Positions 13,001 through 28,000 of a stretch of 64,000 nucleotides of DNA are shown here, one piece after another. Source of the DNA: Ariolimax columbianus (Eukaryota > Mollusca > Gastropoda > Stylommatophora > Arionidae); NCBI GenBank assembly GCA_036924085.1, contig JAVGWX010000003.1:132553023-132617022 (forward strand), read 5' to 3'. A model generated the notes under the pieces. It was not told the DNA's origin. It saw only the letters and a list, made by a program, of their open reading frames with translations, and made no database searches. The first letter of the stretch is position 1. Each line of letters starts with the position of its first letter. The translations under genes were made by a program, and so were the position numbers.

Positions 13001-16000
13001 ACATTAATCGGTGAGCATGTTGTCAGGAATGTTTTGCTGTATTCTAAAGCAGAGAGTACATATCCAAAATACAAATCTCTCAGAGTGTTCTTGTCTGATC
13101 CCCAAGTTGCTCCAGCAAGCCTCTTCAATAACTGTAGCTGCCTCAACCTTTTTAAAAAAACATTTTGGACATGTTACTTGTGGCTGAGTTGTCGGTCGAG
13201 AATGACTCCAAGATATGTAGACTCTTCCTCTCTGGGAAATTTCTGTTTGCCGAATATCAGTCTGGTATTTTTCTTGGTTACTTTGTGGCTCTTAGTAAAG
13301 ATAGTGTAAACAGTCTTTTCACAGTTTATCTTATATTTCCACATTTGGCAATACTTATGCAGTCTTCTCAGGTCTTCATTTAATCTTTGTGCTGCACTTT
13401 CTACATATTTGTAGCTATGCCATATTACCAAATCATCAGCATACATGACTTTTTCAGCTTTGATGTGCTTGACCAAGTCATTGATGAGAAAAAAGAGTGC
13501 AGCTCAAAGTAGATCCCTGTGGTAAGCCTTCCTCTAAGACTTCTTTAGAGGAGACTGCATTATTCATCATTGTCTGGATTATTCGACCAAAGAGGAAATA
13601 TTTTATCCAATTTGGTGAGCTAGGGGTGTGATCATTTGTATTCCTTGCTGGCTTTAATACCTTTAATAGAGTAACATATCCATTTACAGCTAGATGAACT
13701 AGAGAATATCTTTTGTTCTGTAACGGATAAATGCTCAATACCATTGTGGCACTCAATGCTCATTAAAATGTATAAAAACAAACAATTTTAACCTGTGCAG
13801 CAATCCCGATACGACCACTGTTTAACATGTCAATGGCATACTTGTAACCTCTGCCAAATTCACCTAGCATGTTGCTCTCGGGCACCTGAAATATAATGTA
13901 TGAGCGATATATAGGGTGGTCCAAAAGTCTCCATATATGGGGAAAATAAGACTTTTCAACCAAAATGTAACTATATTCACAAAATATACTATTCTTAAAG
14001 TAAAGTATCCCATAGCATTACTGCCGTAGGGGTGTGAGGTGTTAATGATCTCACATTTTAAAGGCTCGGCTATATGAGGGCGGTAGCCATCTCCTCTCCC
14101 TCACCGCTTTTACTTCCCGGATTGAACCGGTACCCATTTAAGGCTGGGTCGACCCGGGAGCCATTGCGGTCTGAAAAAAACATTACCGCCTCAACTGGGG
14201 AATGAACCCAGGACCACTCAGATGCGAAGCCAGCGCGCTAACCACTGCGCTACGCGGCTCCACATACATTTATTACTATACTTACATTCATTATAATTTG
14301 CAGATTCTGTGGCTACGGATTGTGAGCTAGCTTTACAATCTCAACGTGGGGAGAGGAAACTAACGTCTGCTCAGGAAAAACATGCTGAGGCGAACGCAAA
14401 ATAAAAAGAACAATTTTTTTGTGCTCCATGTGAAACATATGAACACAACTACAGCTGGCTGCCATACAGGAAGCCTGTATCCAAGTATTTGCAAAGGATT
14501 GGTTTCTGCAGCTATGGTTTTATGTGATGAGGCTGCTAGGGACATGCACAAACTTCTTTAGCTGTCTTTTACAATATGCTTGGTAGATCACAGTGGTTCT
14601 ATTATTTACATCCTGGGTACCACTCGTCTGCAAGGGAATTTTTATGACTGAGGAATAAAAGCTTCTTGCCCTGGCATTTCACTCAGTGGATAGGCTAGGT
14701 TTTCACTTTAACCCTGATAGGAAAAAACCTAGTCAGTAGCAGAGCTCGAACACACGTCTCCTGGATTCGAACCTCATATCCTAACTGCTCAGTCAGGCAC
14801 TCCTCTACAAGGACAACATTCTCATGAAATTAGTAACAGTGCAGACAGGAGAAGAACAGACAAGATTAAAGCAAAATAGATTTTACAGTTTCGGTGTGTT
14901 AAGAGTTAAGAGTCAACAACATTAGTCAACAATCTGCCAAATAGAATTACCATGCATGGGCATTTCATCTCACATAATGTGGTCTCACCTCATGTTTTAG
15001 ATGGTGGTATCATTAGCTTCACAGACATTTCATCTCACATAATGTGATCTGACATAATGTAATCTCCCCTCATGTTTTAGATGGTGGTATCATTAGCTTC
15101 ACAGACATTTCATCTCACATAATGTGATCTCCCCTCGTGTGTTTTAGATGATTACATTATGAACATTTATTAAGCACTGCATCTCACAACCTGTTAAATA
15201 TCTTAGATAATGACCACGCCTGGCAATTTATTTTAAACAAAAACAGAAGATATCTTCCAGTTGCTAAAGCTTCTGCCACTTTCAGCTTATCGTCTGAACA
15301 TACTCTACCTTCACATTATCAAAAGTGACAGAACAAGTACTTGATGCCCTGATACCAAGCTTGTCTTCCTTTCGTCCAATGCTGACTCCTTCTGCCTCTC
15401 TGTCTACAATAAAGCAAGTAATTCCTTTGTAGCCCTGAATGAAGAATGAAACAAATACAAGTATAGGAAACTGCCTCATTTTTTACTAGCCAGATGAATA
15501 TAATATTTTTTAAGCAAATTTATTTTAAATAATGCATTTAATTTGAATTCTTCTTCTTTGTTCGTTCTCAATCTCCAGCTACCAAGCCCCGAAAAGGGCT
15601 TTGCAGGTAACAGGATGTAGTCAAGAGAATGGAATGCATTGTGGGAATGCATTTAATTTGAGTTTGGGGAGAACAGCTTTTAAACTTCCTAAAAATATGA
15701 CATGAGTATTTGGACTGATGCAGGTAGCTTTAGTAAAACTGCATACAAATGATAACAAAAAAACATGTTATTTTTTAATAAAAAATATCAAGGAACAGTT
15801 TCTGTTTGTATGGTTCATTAATTTCACATTGTTTTTTGTCTCCATTCTTTTTTCCTAAAAATTTCTGCCGGTATCATGTTTCAATTTCCTATGAGGATCA
15901 TGTGTTTCTTCTTGGTACCCCAAAACAGAGCTTCTTAATATTCAGTGCCAAACTTCAGATTGTGAACAGGCCACTGAAGGCTGAAAAATCATAGTTTTTT

Positions 16001-19000
16001 TTTGGCGTTTGCCTTTTTCTCTTATCCCCAATGCGGTGTGCGTTGCACTGTGGTTTTTATTTTGCGCCTGTCGGCCCAGTGCATCCGACTTCAGCATGCA
16101 TTTTATGTAAGGGTATGCTTCCTCCTGCATTTTCTAAGGGTTTGCTTCCCCGGGGTAACGGCCGGTGCTGTGATGGGGATCGAACCCAGCACCTTCTGGT
16201 TGTGAGCCATGCCACTTTACCACTAGGCCATGCCGTCCCCAACCATTTGTTCAACAAATAACAAAGGGAGTATAGAGACATTTTGTTCATTTTGGGAGAT
16301 CAAACCAAAGATGACATCATCTCTATATCTGCCTTCTCCAATGGAGGAACAGAGTGACAGAATGGCCTCCCCAAAACCAATAAGAAATAAACTGAATGGT
16401 GATGGGAATAGATGAGATTATTTGAGAGTGAATAACAAAGATGAAGAAGAAGACTGCATGAAAGTTGACATGAAACAAGCCCAAGCAATTATAATGATAA
16501 AATGATAACATGCAAGCCCTTAGCAATATTTTTTAAAGACCCACCAAACTTAACTTATCGTCTTTATACTGGTTTAGAAGACTCTGCAGAGTCTGTATAC
16601 AACTAGTTCCTTTTACATTCACTTGATCTAAAAATAACTATATGGATCCAATCTATTCTTGAATACATTAATTGACCCTGCCTCTACTATTTTCTGTGAC
16701 AATGCATTCCAAGTATACACCACTCTCTGACTAAAAAAAAACAACAATTTCCTAGATTCTAATCTAGACCTTTTGGGGGATGGCGTGAGCTAGTGGTTAA
16801 GTGACACTCCCCACAACCAGAAGGTGCTGGGTTCGATCCCCATCACAGCACCGGCCGTTACCCCGGGGGAAGCAAACCCTTAGAAAATGCAGGAGGAAGC
16901 AGGTCCTTACATAAAATGCATGCTGAAGTCGGATGCACTGGGCCGACAGGAGAAAAATAAAAACCACAGTGCAATGCACCCTGCCTTGGGGATTAGAGAA
17001 ATAAGGCGAACACAAAAAAATAAAAATCTAGACCTTTCTGTAATTAATTTGTGGCAGTGCCCTTTTGGTTTTGAAGGTGACTGTATTAACAAAAATTTTT
17101 TTTATAGTCCAATAACTTATAAAAGCTATACAAATATATTAATTAAAAACCAAAACTGTAATTTCTCTCATCATTTTGATAATACTATACAAGTGTCCAA
17201 AAGCAAATTATGTTTATAATGTTGTGCGCCCTGAAAATAATGTTAAGTGGCTGGTTGCAGTAGCTTTCCTCACATCCCAAGCGTGCTGATAAAGGTGGAC
17301 CAGGGTCCTCCAGGTGGTTGTGCTATGCTTGGCTTCATCTGCGTGTCGCTCACTACTGCAGAGATCATGTCAATCCCTCACCTCGTTAGCCAGACTGCCA
17401 TGAAAAGCCCATTTCCAGGTAGGGCTACTAGAAAGCCGGGGTGAGGGTCTTGGCCAGTATGCTTTGCCTGACCCTGACTAAGATGTCTGATCAGTATATT
17501 TTGCCTGACCAGACATTAGTCTTCCTCCCCTATGTTTATAAAAAAATAGTATACAATGAACTGACAAACTATATTTTTTTCTTCGTGCATTTTTTGATCT
17601 ACTTCAATACTGAATATAACAAATTTGTAATATAACTTAAGACAACATAAAAAGCAATATATGAGTGCCAATAGATAGTGCATCAGACTGAACAAACATG
17701 GTAAAAGATAGAAAACATTATAGATATATCTGAACCAATTCATTTGTGCACTAATCTTATCTGACATGGCTGTTGTAAGAAGCAGTTCAAGTACAAGCTC
17801 TACTAAACTTATCTGACATGGCTGTTATAAGGAGGACAAGTACAAGCTCTACTAAACTTATCTGACATGGCTGTTGTAAGAAGCAGTTCAAGTACAAGCT
17901 CTACTAAACTTATCTGACATGGCTGTTATAAGGAGCAGTTCAAGTACAAGCTCTACTAAACTTATCTGACATGGCTGTTATAAGCAGTTCAAGTACAAGC
18001 TCTACTAAACTTATCTGACATGGCTGTTATAAGGAGGACAAGTACAAGCTCTACTAAACTTATCTGACATGGCTGTTATAAGAAGAGTTCAAGTACAAGC
18101 TCTACTAAACTTATCTGACATGGCTGTTATAAGGAGTTCAAGTACAAGCTCTACTAAACTTATCTGACATGGCTGTTATAAGGAGGACAAGTACAAGCTC
18201 TACTAAACTTATCTGACATGGCTGTTATAAGGAGTTCAAGTACAAGCTCTACTAATCTTATCTGACATGGCTGTTATAAGCAGTTCAAGTACAAGCTCTA
18301 CTAAACTTATCTGACATGGCTGTTATAAGGAGGACAAGTACAAGCTCTACTAAACTTATCTGACATGGCTGTTATAAGGAGCAGTTCAAGTACAAGCTCT
18401 ACTAAACTTATCTGACATGGCTGTTATAAGCAGTTCAAGTACAAGCTCTACTAAACTTATCTGACATGGCTGTTATAAGGAGGACAAGTACAAGCTCTAC
18501 TAAACTTATCTGACATGGCTGTTATAAGAAGAGTTCAAGTACAAGCTCTACTAAACTTATCTGACATGGCTGTTGTAAGGAGTTCAAGTACAAGCTCTAC
18601 TAAACTTATCTGACATGGCTGTTATAAGGAGGACAAGTACAAGCTCTACTAAACTTATCTGACATGGCTGTTATAAGAAGAGTTCAAGTACAAGCTCTAC
18701 TAAACTTATCTGACATGGCTGTTATAAGGAGTTCAAGTACAAGCTCTACTAAACTTATCTGACATGGCTGTTATAAGGAGGACAAGTACAAGCTCTACTA
18801 AACTTATCTGACATGGCTGTTGTAAGGAGTTCAAGTACAAGCTCTACTAATCTTATCTGACATGGCTGTTATAAGCAGTTCAAGTACAAGCTCTACTAAA
18901 CTTATCTGACATGGCTGTTATAAGGAGCAGTTCAAGTACAAGCTCTACTAAACTTATCTGACATGGCTGTTATAAGCAGTTCAAGTACAAGCTCTACTAA

Positions 19001-22000
19001 ACTTATCTGACATGGCTGTTATAAGGAGGACAAGTACAAGCTCTACTAAACTTATCTGACATGGCTGTTATAAGCAGTTCAAGTACAAGCTCTACTAAAC
19101 TTATCTGACATGGCTGTTATAAGGAGGACAAGTACAAGCTCTACTAAACTTATCTGACATGGCTGTTATAAGAAGAGTTCAAGTACAAGCTCTACTAAAC
19201 TTATCTGACATGGCTGTTGTAAGGAGTTCAAGTACAAGCTCTACTAAACTTATCTGACATGGCTGTTATAAGGAGGACAAGTACAAGCTCTACTAAACTT
19301 ATCTGACATGGCTGTTATAAGGAGCAGTTCAAGTACAAGCTCTACTAAACTTATCTGACATGGCTGTTATAAGCAGTTCAAGTACAAGCTCTACTAAACT
19401 TATCTGACATGGCTGTTATAAGGAGGACAAGTACAAGCTCTACTAAACTTATCTGACATGGCTGTTATAAGAAGAGTTCAAGTACAAGCTCTACTAAACT
19501 TATCTGACATGGCTGTTGTAAGGAGTTCAAGTACAAGCTCTACTAAACTTATCTGACATGGCTGTTATAAGGAGGACAAGTACAAGCTCTACTAAACTTA
19601 TCTGACATGGCTGTTATAAGAAGAGTTCAAGTACAAGCTCTACTAAACTTATCTGACATGGCTGTTATAAGGAGTTCAAGTACAAGCTCTACTAAACTTA
19701 TCTGACATGGCTGTTATAAGGAGGACAAGTACAAGCTCTACTAAACTTATCTGACATGGCTGTTATAAGAAGAGTTCAAGTACAAGCTCTACTAAACTTA
19801 TCTGACATGGCTGTTATAAGCAGTTCAAGTACAAGCTCTACTAAACTTATCTGACATGGCTGTTATAAGGAGGACAAGTACAAGCTCTACTAAACTTATC
19901 TGACATGGCTGTTATAAGGAGGACAAGTACAAGCTCTACTAAACTTATCTGACATGGCTGTTGTAAGAAGCAGTTCAAGTACAAGCTCTACTAAACTTAT
20001 CTGACATGGCTGTTATAAGGAGCAGTTCAAGTACAAGCTCTACTAAACTTATCTGACATGGCTGTTATAAGCAGTTCAAGTACAAGCTCTACTAAACTTA
20101 TCTGACATGGCTGTTGTAAGGAGTTCAAGTACAAGCTCTACTAATCTTATCTGACATGGCTGTTATAAGGAGGACAAGTACAAGCTCTACTAAACTTATC
20201 TGACATGGCTGTTATAAGGAGGACAAGTACAAGCTCTACTAAACTTATCTGACATGGCTGTTGTAAGAAGCAGTTCAAGTACAAGCTCTACTAAACTTAT
20301 CTGACATGGCTGTTATAAGGAGGACAAGTACAAGCTCTACTAAACTTATCTGACATGGCTGTTATAAGGAGGACAAGTACAAGCTCTACTAAACTTATCT
20401 GACATGGCTGTTGTAAGAAGCAGTTCAAGTACAAGCTCTACTAAACTTATCTGACATGGCTGTTATAAGGAGCAGTTCAAGTACAAGCTCTACTAAACTT
20501 ATCTGACATGGCTGTTGTAAGAAGCAGTTCAAGTACAAGCTCTACTAAACTTATCTGACATGGCTGTTATAAGGAGCAGTTCAAGTACAAGCTCTACTAA
20601 ACTTATCTGACATGGCTGTTATAAGCAGTTCAAGTACAAGCTCTACTAAACTTATCTGACATGGCTGTTATAAGGAGTTCAAGTACAAGCTCTACTAAAC
20701 TTATCTGACATGGCTGTTATAAGGAGTTCAAGTACAAGCTCTACTAAACTTATCTGACATGGCTGTTATAAGGAGTTCAAGTACAACACTAAACTTATCT
20801 TTATCAAAATTGTTCAGCTCCCTGTGGAGCACAGGCCTTCAACAAATACACACCAAGTCATCTTGTACTGGACCTGTTCAAGCTATGTCCACACCTTTCC
20901 TATTTCCTTTATATTTGTCTCCAGCTCTCTTCTCCTTGTGTGGTTTGGCCTGCCTCTACTTTTCTTGACTTAAAGATTCTAGAACAGAGATTGTCTTGTA
21001 ATGCAATCAGCAAGTTTCCTCAACTTAATGCATGTCCTATCAAACGCCAGTTAGCGAACGAGAAGAAGATCAAACGCCAGTGCCTTCTCTTCATATCACA
21101 TTCTGTATGGTTGTTATCAAAAGTTTCACATTAGTGATCTTATTGTATCATATCGATCTATATGTTCTGCGCAGACATCTATTTATCAAAGTCTGTAACT
21201 TTTTCCCTGTTACTTTTTGTTTTCTACGTTTCAGAGCCATACAATAGACAATGCTTTACATTGGAGTTTGAAGATTTTTTTGTTTGTTAGTGGGATTTAA
21301 TTTCTTCATTTGATTTCTATAAGTCTCTCAATGCAAACAAAGCTGCTCTCTTGCCTTTAGTATTCTTATTTAGATATCTTTATGTGCTGCGCCATGGACT
21401 GGATCCTCACAGTCTTCTCCACACAACCCAGAGGTTCTCGTCAGCGACTCCCGGGTAACCGATCTGATCTGTGCTGATGACGTTGTCATACCAGGCTATG
21501 ATTCTCAGGCCCTGGTATGCTCCTTAGAGGCACTGGATCGATCGGCTACCCACTTAGGCGTGCACATTTCCTGGACCAAGACAAAAATCTAAAACCTCAG
21601 CAGGGACCCCTCTGCACTGAGTATCACTGTAAACGACAACCATGTTGCAGCCAGCGAGGACTTCGTATATCTCAGCAGCAGACAGTCCTCTGACACATGC
21701 AGCAGCCATGACATCACAAGTAGGATGGCTTCATCCATGCACTCTCTCCGCGCAGAGTCTGGTCCCAGCAAAGGCTCTGCCTGGAGACCAGGTTTCATAT
21801 TTACTCCTCCTGCACTGTCTCCATTCTCCTGTACGGCTCCGAGTCCTGGACACTACTATCAGGACCAGCAACATCTTGAGGCCTTGCACCTGCGCAACCA
21901 GAGGCGCATCCTCGGGATCGTCTGGCATGACATTATTTCCAACAGTGAAGTAGTTCAACGTACTCAACTTGCAGGCATTGTCTCAACGATTGATCGCCGT

Positions 22001-25000
22001 CATCTCTTTCTCTTTGGTCACGTTGCTTACCTTTCCCTGGAAATCCCAGCCCACGAGATTCTCTGACAGAATGTGGGGGCGAGTTACGGTAAAGAAGCCG
22101 TGCTCATCCTGGAGACATCCTCAGGGCCGCCCTCGCAACACCTGTCTAAAACAGATCACCACCTCCCCAACAGAACTGCAGGCGCCTGGGACACGCCTAA
22201 GTGTACTATTGATTGATATTTTTATCTGTACTAAACTTATGCCCCATTTAACCTTCTGCAAACTGCACAATTTCTGAAGAAAATTTGACCTAATTAATTA
22301 GCTTAATTTCTCGCTATGGTAGTCGACTTTTAAAATTTTTAACTTTTCTGTTTGTTTGTAAACAAATATGATTTTCTTGTGTGTAGAGACACAATTGAAT
22401 AACGAACATGTGGATGTTATTGTTTTTGTTGTGTGTGTGTTAGTTTCTGAGTTACAAAAAGATAAAGTTAGAATTTTATGAAAATCTAAGAAAAAATTTG
22501 GACTCGACCGCTAGGCCTAGTCGCTCCGATAGAAAACCATGGAAAGCACAACGTATCGATACTGTGTTTACAATATCGACACAACTGTTAGTTTCCAATT
22601 TAAACGTAGTTCGTTCATATAAACAAACAAAATAAGCAGATCTACTCGATAAAGATCGTTCCCAACAACCTACTTCACCTTTCGCATAAAATCGGCTTGC
22701 TCCAAACGGCGTATACAAAATTAAAACTGTTCAAAAGCCATTTGTAATCGAACATACGATACTTTAACCGGCAAAATGCTGTGTATAAATGGTGATCTAT
22801 TAAGCATTTTTTTAAAATGACTGTCGGGAGTGGCTCCGTTAAAAAAAATAAAAATTCCGCACACCGTTTTCGTAGGCCGAGTTGGGACGTAATTCGTGCC
22901 TGCGGCTCGGTAGAGGTTAAATAATGAATCTGATCTGAGACGATTATACTACATGCGCAGACAACTGTACCGCAGCACGAACAGATTCATCGGCATACTT
23001 ACATCTGTTGGCTTGGCATTTGCAATCACCAGAAAGACTCCAGCATGCTCAGCATTAGTTATCCACACTTTGGTTCCATTCAGAATATAGGAGCCTCCTT
23101 CTCTGACAGCTGATGTCCTCAGTGAAAATGCATCTGACCCAGACTCTGCCTCTGACAAGCAAAAACTGCCAACCTAATGACAAAAATAGTGGTGAATTAA
23201 ATTATTCAGAAATCACAAAAAGAAAGACAGAGATTTTTGGTTATGAAACAAACAATACACTGAATAAAAATCAATAAATCCATAATGCTTCTCCATTACA
23301 AAAATCATGCAAGTCGGAACAGCATGCTGTGGAATAAGACTTAATTGCTCCTCTTTTACAATGGGGTGTAGAGGTACTCTGTTCTCTTTCATGTGAATTA
23401 TAACTTCTATAGGAATGAGGTAGCTGGTCCACATGCCAAACCCTCTTTAGCTACTTATATGCTGTGCAGATTACATTACTACTATTCTTTACTCCCCTTT
23501 CAGGCACCAGTAACACAGGCCCTGTGGAAGCTATAAAAGCAAAAATCTCTGAGAAACTGTTGCACAAGCATTTTTCCCCCTGAAATGTTTCAGTGGGAAA
23601 AGTTACTGTTTATTTTGGTCACTCTATGGCTGACATTTAGCATGCCCTTTAATTAATAGTGTAACATGCAAACCACATTAACACAAACAAACATCAATAT
23701 TAACAAACCCCACTAACAGTACCTGTGACCTTGTTATTAATAACAATCATAATAGCTGTTTAATTATAGTTGCTAACTTATACGAGTTACTTGTACATAG
23801 TACAGATTTTCAGCCTTTCTTTCAAAGTTTGGTGACACACCAATCGATGATTGGAAAATTTGCTGATGACAAAAAACTATGCAGTAGTGTTTCATCTAAA
23901 GCAGAAGTGGATATATTGAGGTAGGATTTAGATGAAATTCGAGTATGGTCTGTAAGCTGGCAAATGGAGTTTAACGTAGATAAATGTACAGTCATCCACA
24001 TGGGTAGATCCAATATTTATAATTACAGAATGGGCGAGAACAATATTAGTAAGATAGACAAGGAAAGGGACCTAGGGGTTATAATAGATCATACAGGTAA
24101 GGTGAGTGAGTAAGCTCAGGTAGCAGTGAAAAAGGCAAATGCAATGTTAGTTAAGATCAAAAGAAATATTAAACAAAGGAGCACGGAAGTGATAGTCAAA
24201 CTGTATAAAGCATTAGTTAGGCCTAGATTGAAGTACTGTGTACAGGTGTGGAGTCCTTATCATAGAGGGGATATGAACATGCTGGAAAGATTACAAAGAG
24301 CGACAAAGCTGATAGTGGGATTCCAGAATTACAGTTATGAGGACCGACTCACAAAAACCGGCCTACAGTGTCTAGAAAAGAGAAGAATTCGAGGTGACAA
24401 TACAGGTTTATAAGATGATCAGAGGAACTGATAAATTAGACTATTACAAGTTTTTCAAAATACAGCCACCCACAAGAACAAGAGGACATAGCTACAAAGA
24501 GAGGTCCAGATTAGATTTTAGGAAATATTTGTTTAGTCAGAGAGTGGTGAATTCTTGGAATGTATTGCCATGGAAGGTAGTGGAGGCAGGGACAATTAAT
24601 CCATTAAAAAATATATTGGATGCGTCTAGCTTTTAGAGCAAGGTAATGTAAATGAAACTGGTTGTATACAAACTCTGCAGAGTCTTCTAAACCAGTATGA
24701 AGACGTTACGTTAAGTTAAATGGGTTTCCCAGACTAGATAGTTGTTTTTAATATCACTTGTAAATATATATTCCTGTGCTGTTTATAGACACAATTGAGA
24801 ATTCATCGATCAGGGTCTCCTATACAATCAACACAAAATGTGCATTCTAACAAATTTATCTCTTTAAACGATTGAAGATTTATCTGTCGGTCATTTCTCC
24901 ATTGAAAATAAGTAGCTGGCAGTTATGTAACCTTTACAGATTCCATATTTAAGGAAACCCAGGGTTAACTTATCGTCTTTATACTGGTTTAGAAGACTCT

Positions 25001-28000
25001 GCAGAGTCTGTAAACAACCAGTCACTTTTACATTTACTAGATCTAAAAATACATATGCGCATATAATCTATTCTTGAATGCAATAATTGACCCTGTCTCC
25101 ACAATTTCCAGTGGCAATGCATTCCAAGCATTAACCACTCTCTGACTAAAAAAATACTTCCTAGAATCTAATCTGGACCTTTCTTTAGTTTATTTGTAGC
25201 TTTGCACTCTTGTGCTTGTAGGTGGCAATATTTAGAAAAACTTGTTATAGTCTGTCTAATTTATCCTTTCCGTTGATTATCTTATAAACCTGTAGTAAAT
25301 CATCTCATATTTTTCTCCTTTAAGACACAGCAGGCTGGGTTTTCTGAGTTTTTCCTCATAATTATAATTCTGGAATTCCACTATTAGTTTTATCGTTCTT
25401 CTTTGTATCCTTCCCAGCATGTTTATATACCCTCTACGATAAGGACACCACATCTCGACACAGTACTCAAATTAGGTCTAACTAATGTTTTATACAGTTT
25501 GACTTAACTTAACTTAACGTCTTTATACTGGTTTAGAAGACTCTGCAGAGTCTGTATACAACCAGTTCCAATTACATCATCTTGCTCTAGAAGCTGTACG
25601 CATCCAATCTATTCTTAAATGCATTAACCGTCCCAGCCTCCAACACCTCACTTGGCAATGCATTCCAAGCATTCACAACTCTCTGGCTAAAGAAATACTT
25701 CCTAATATCCAATCTGGACCTCTCCTTAGTCAACTTGTAGCTGTGCCCTCTTGTCCTTGTTGGTGGTTGTACTTTAAAAAACTTGTTATAGTCTACCTTA
25801 TCCATTCCTCTGATCATCTTATACACCTGTATTAAGTCACCACGAATTCTTCTCTCTTCGAGACACTGTAGGCCGGTTCTTTTTAATCTTTCCTCATAAC
25901 TGTAATTCTGGAATCCCACTATCAGCTTTGTCGCTCTTTTTTGTATTCTCTCCAGCATGTCTATATCCCCTCTCTGATAAGGACTCCACACCTGTACACA
26001 GTACTAGAATCTAGGTCTAACTAATGCTTTATACAGTTTGACTATCACCTCCTTGCTCCTATGTTTAATATTTCTTTTTATCATCCCTAACATTGTATTT
26101 GCCTTTTTTACTGCTACCTGAACTTACTCCCTCAATTTAACATGTATGATCTATTATAACCCCTAAGTCCCTTTCTTAATCTATCTTTCTAATATTGTTC
26201 TCTCCCATTCTGTAATTATGTTCCATATTGGATCTACCCATGTGCATGACTGTACATTTATCTACATTAAACTCCATTTGCCAGATTACAGACCATTCTC
26301 AAATTTTATCTAAATCCGACCTCAATATATCCACTTCTGCTTTAGATGAGACACTACTGCATAGTTTTGTATCATCAGCAAATTTTGCAATAATGGATCC
26401 CATACCTATGTCCAAATCATTTATATATATCAAGAATAAAATTGGTCCCAAAACCGAGCCCTGTGGCACTCCACTTTTCACTTCACACCACTCAGAGTAC
26501 TCCTTATTTATACCCACCCTTTGCCTTCTTCCTGTTAGCCAATTTCAATCCATTTGGTAACTTCCCCACCTATTCCATGTGATTTTAACTTTCGAAATAA
26601 TCTTTGATGAGGTACTCTATCAAAGGCCTTTGCAAAATCCAGATTAATAACGTCCCCTTTATCTAACATTTTGGTAACCTCCTCCATGAATTCTAATAGA
26701 TTTGTTAAGCATGATCTACCTCTGGTGAACCCATGCTGACTATTTCTAATTAGATTAAATTTATCTAAATGCATTACAATGTTTTCTTTGATTATTGACT
26801 CTAACAATTTACAGACTATGCTCGTTAAGCTCACAGGTCTATAGTTTGCTGGATCTGCTTTTTTGCCCTTTTTGAATAAGGGGATCACTCCCGCATCTTT
26901 CCAATCTCGTGGAACAATCCCTTGTGCAAGTGATTGAGAACATAATATAGCCAATGGTTTTGCTAATTGGTCTCTAATTTCAAACAATTTTGGATGAATA
27001 CCATCTTGACCTGGACATTTATCCACTTTCAGCCCCTCCAATTTTTTAAAAACCATTTCCTCTGTAATACAGATTGATCCTAATCCTGCTGTATCCATGT
27101 CTCTTTGAAAGATATCTACAGACTCTGGGATCTTGGAGCAGTCCTCTTTTGTGTACACTGTGCCAAAGTAGTGATTGAGTAGATTTGCTGCCTCCCTATT
27201 TTCACTTATTTTTTTTCCTGTGCTGTCTATGAGAGGGCCTACTTTGTCCTTTGATCTTTGTTTATTTCTAACATAAGAGAAGAAGCTTTTACTATCAGTC
27301 TTGATCCTCTGAGCAAGTTTCTTTTCGAAGTCTATTTTTGCTGTTTTATTCGCTTTCTGAGATATGTATTGCTTGTCCAAATATTTTAAATATGTTTCTT
27401 TTGATTTACCTGCCTCTATATATTTTTTCCATGCTTTATTTTTAGCTCTTCTACATTTAACTACAATTTTAGTGATCCACTTTTTACGCTTGGGGTTTAC
27501 CTCCCTATATGGAACACATTCCTCTTTTAGCATTTCGAGAACTGCTTTAAAACTCTCCCACTCCTGTTCAACATCTGTTCCTCCGACAATATCTTCCCAG
27601 ATTATGTGGTTCACTGCCTCTTTCATCCTCTTAACATCTACCTTAGAGTAGTCATATGTTCGTGTGTTTGTGTTTACTTCTTTCCCTGCAATAAGATCCC
27701 ATCGGATGATTTAATGGTCACTTGAGCCAAACAGTTCCCCTACGGTAACGTTTTCAATCATATTTTCCTCTGTAGTAAAAACTAGGTCGAGTATGTTTTT
27801 GCCTCTGGTGGCTGCTACTACATGTTGAATTAAAAAATTGTCAGTTATGCACTTAACAAAAGGTTTTGACTCTACAAGTGCTTCTGCCATATCCCATTTT
27901 ATTTCTGGAAAGTTGAAAGTTTGATTATCACTTCCATGCTTCTATGTTTAATATTTCTTTTTATCATACCTAACACTGCACTTGCCTTTTTTCCTGCTAC

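Noticed and set aside
16003..16240. tRNA genes at the A/B-box sites (SINE A, B and C heads)
   Set aside because: Copies extend identically well past the tRNA part, have poly-A or family-specific tails and, in some cases, target duplications. They are SINEs.
17750..20795. CRISPR-like pattern of repeats and short spacers
   Set aside because: Linkers are 5-8 bases, drawn from six recurring words, and lie in a eukaryotic intron. It is a satellite, not a spacer archive.
17750..20795. Regulatory array of GATA sites (AGATAAG on the minus strand of each unit)
   Set aside because: Every copy of a satellite repeats any word it contains. No independent evidence of function.
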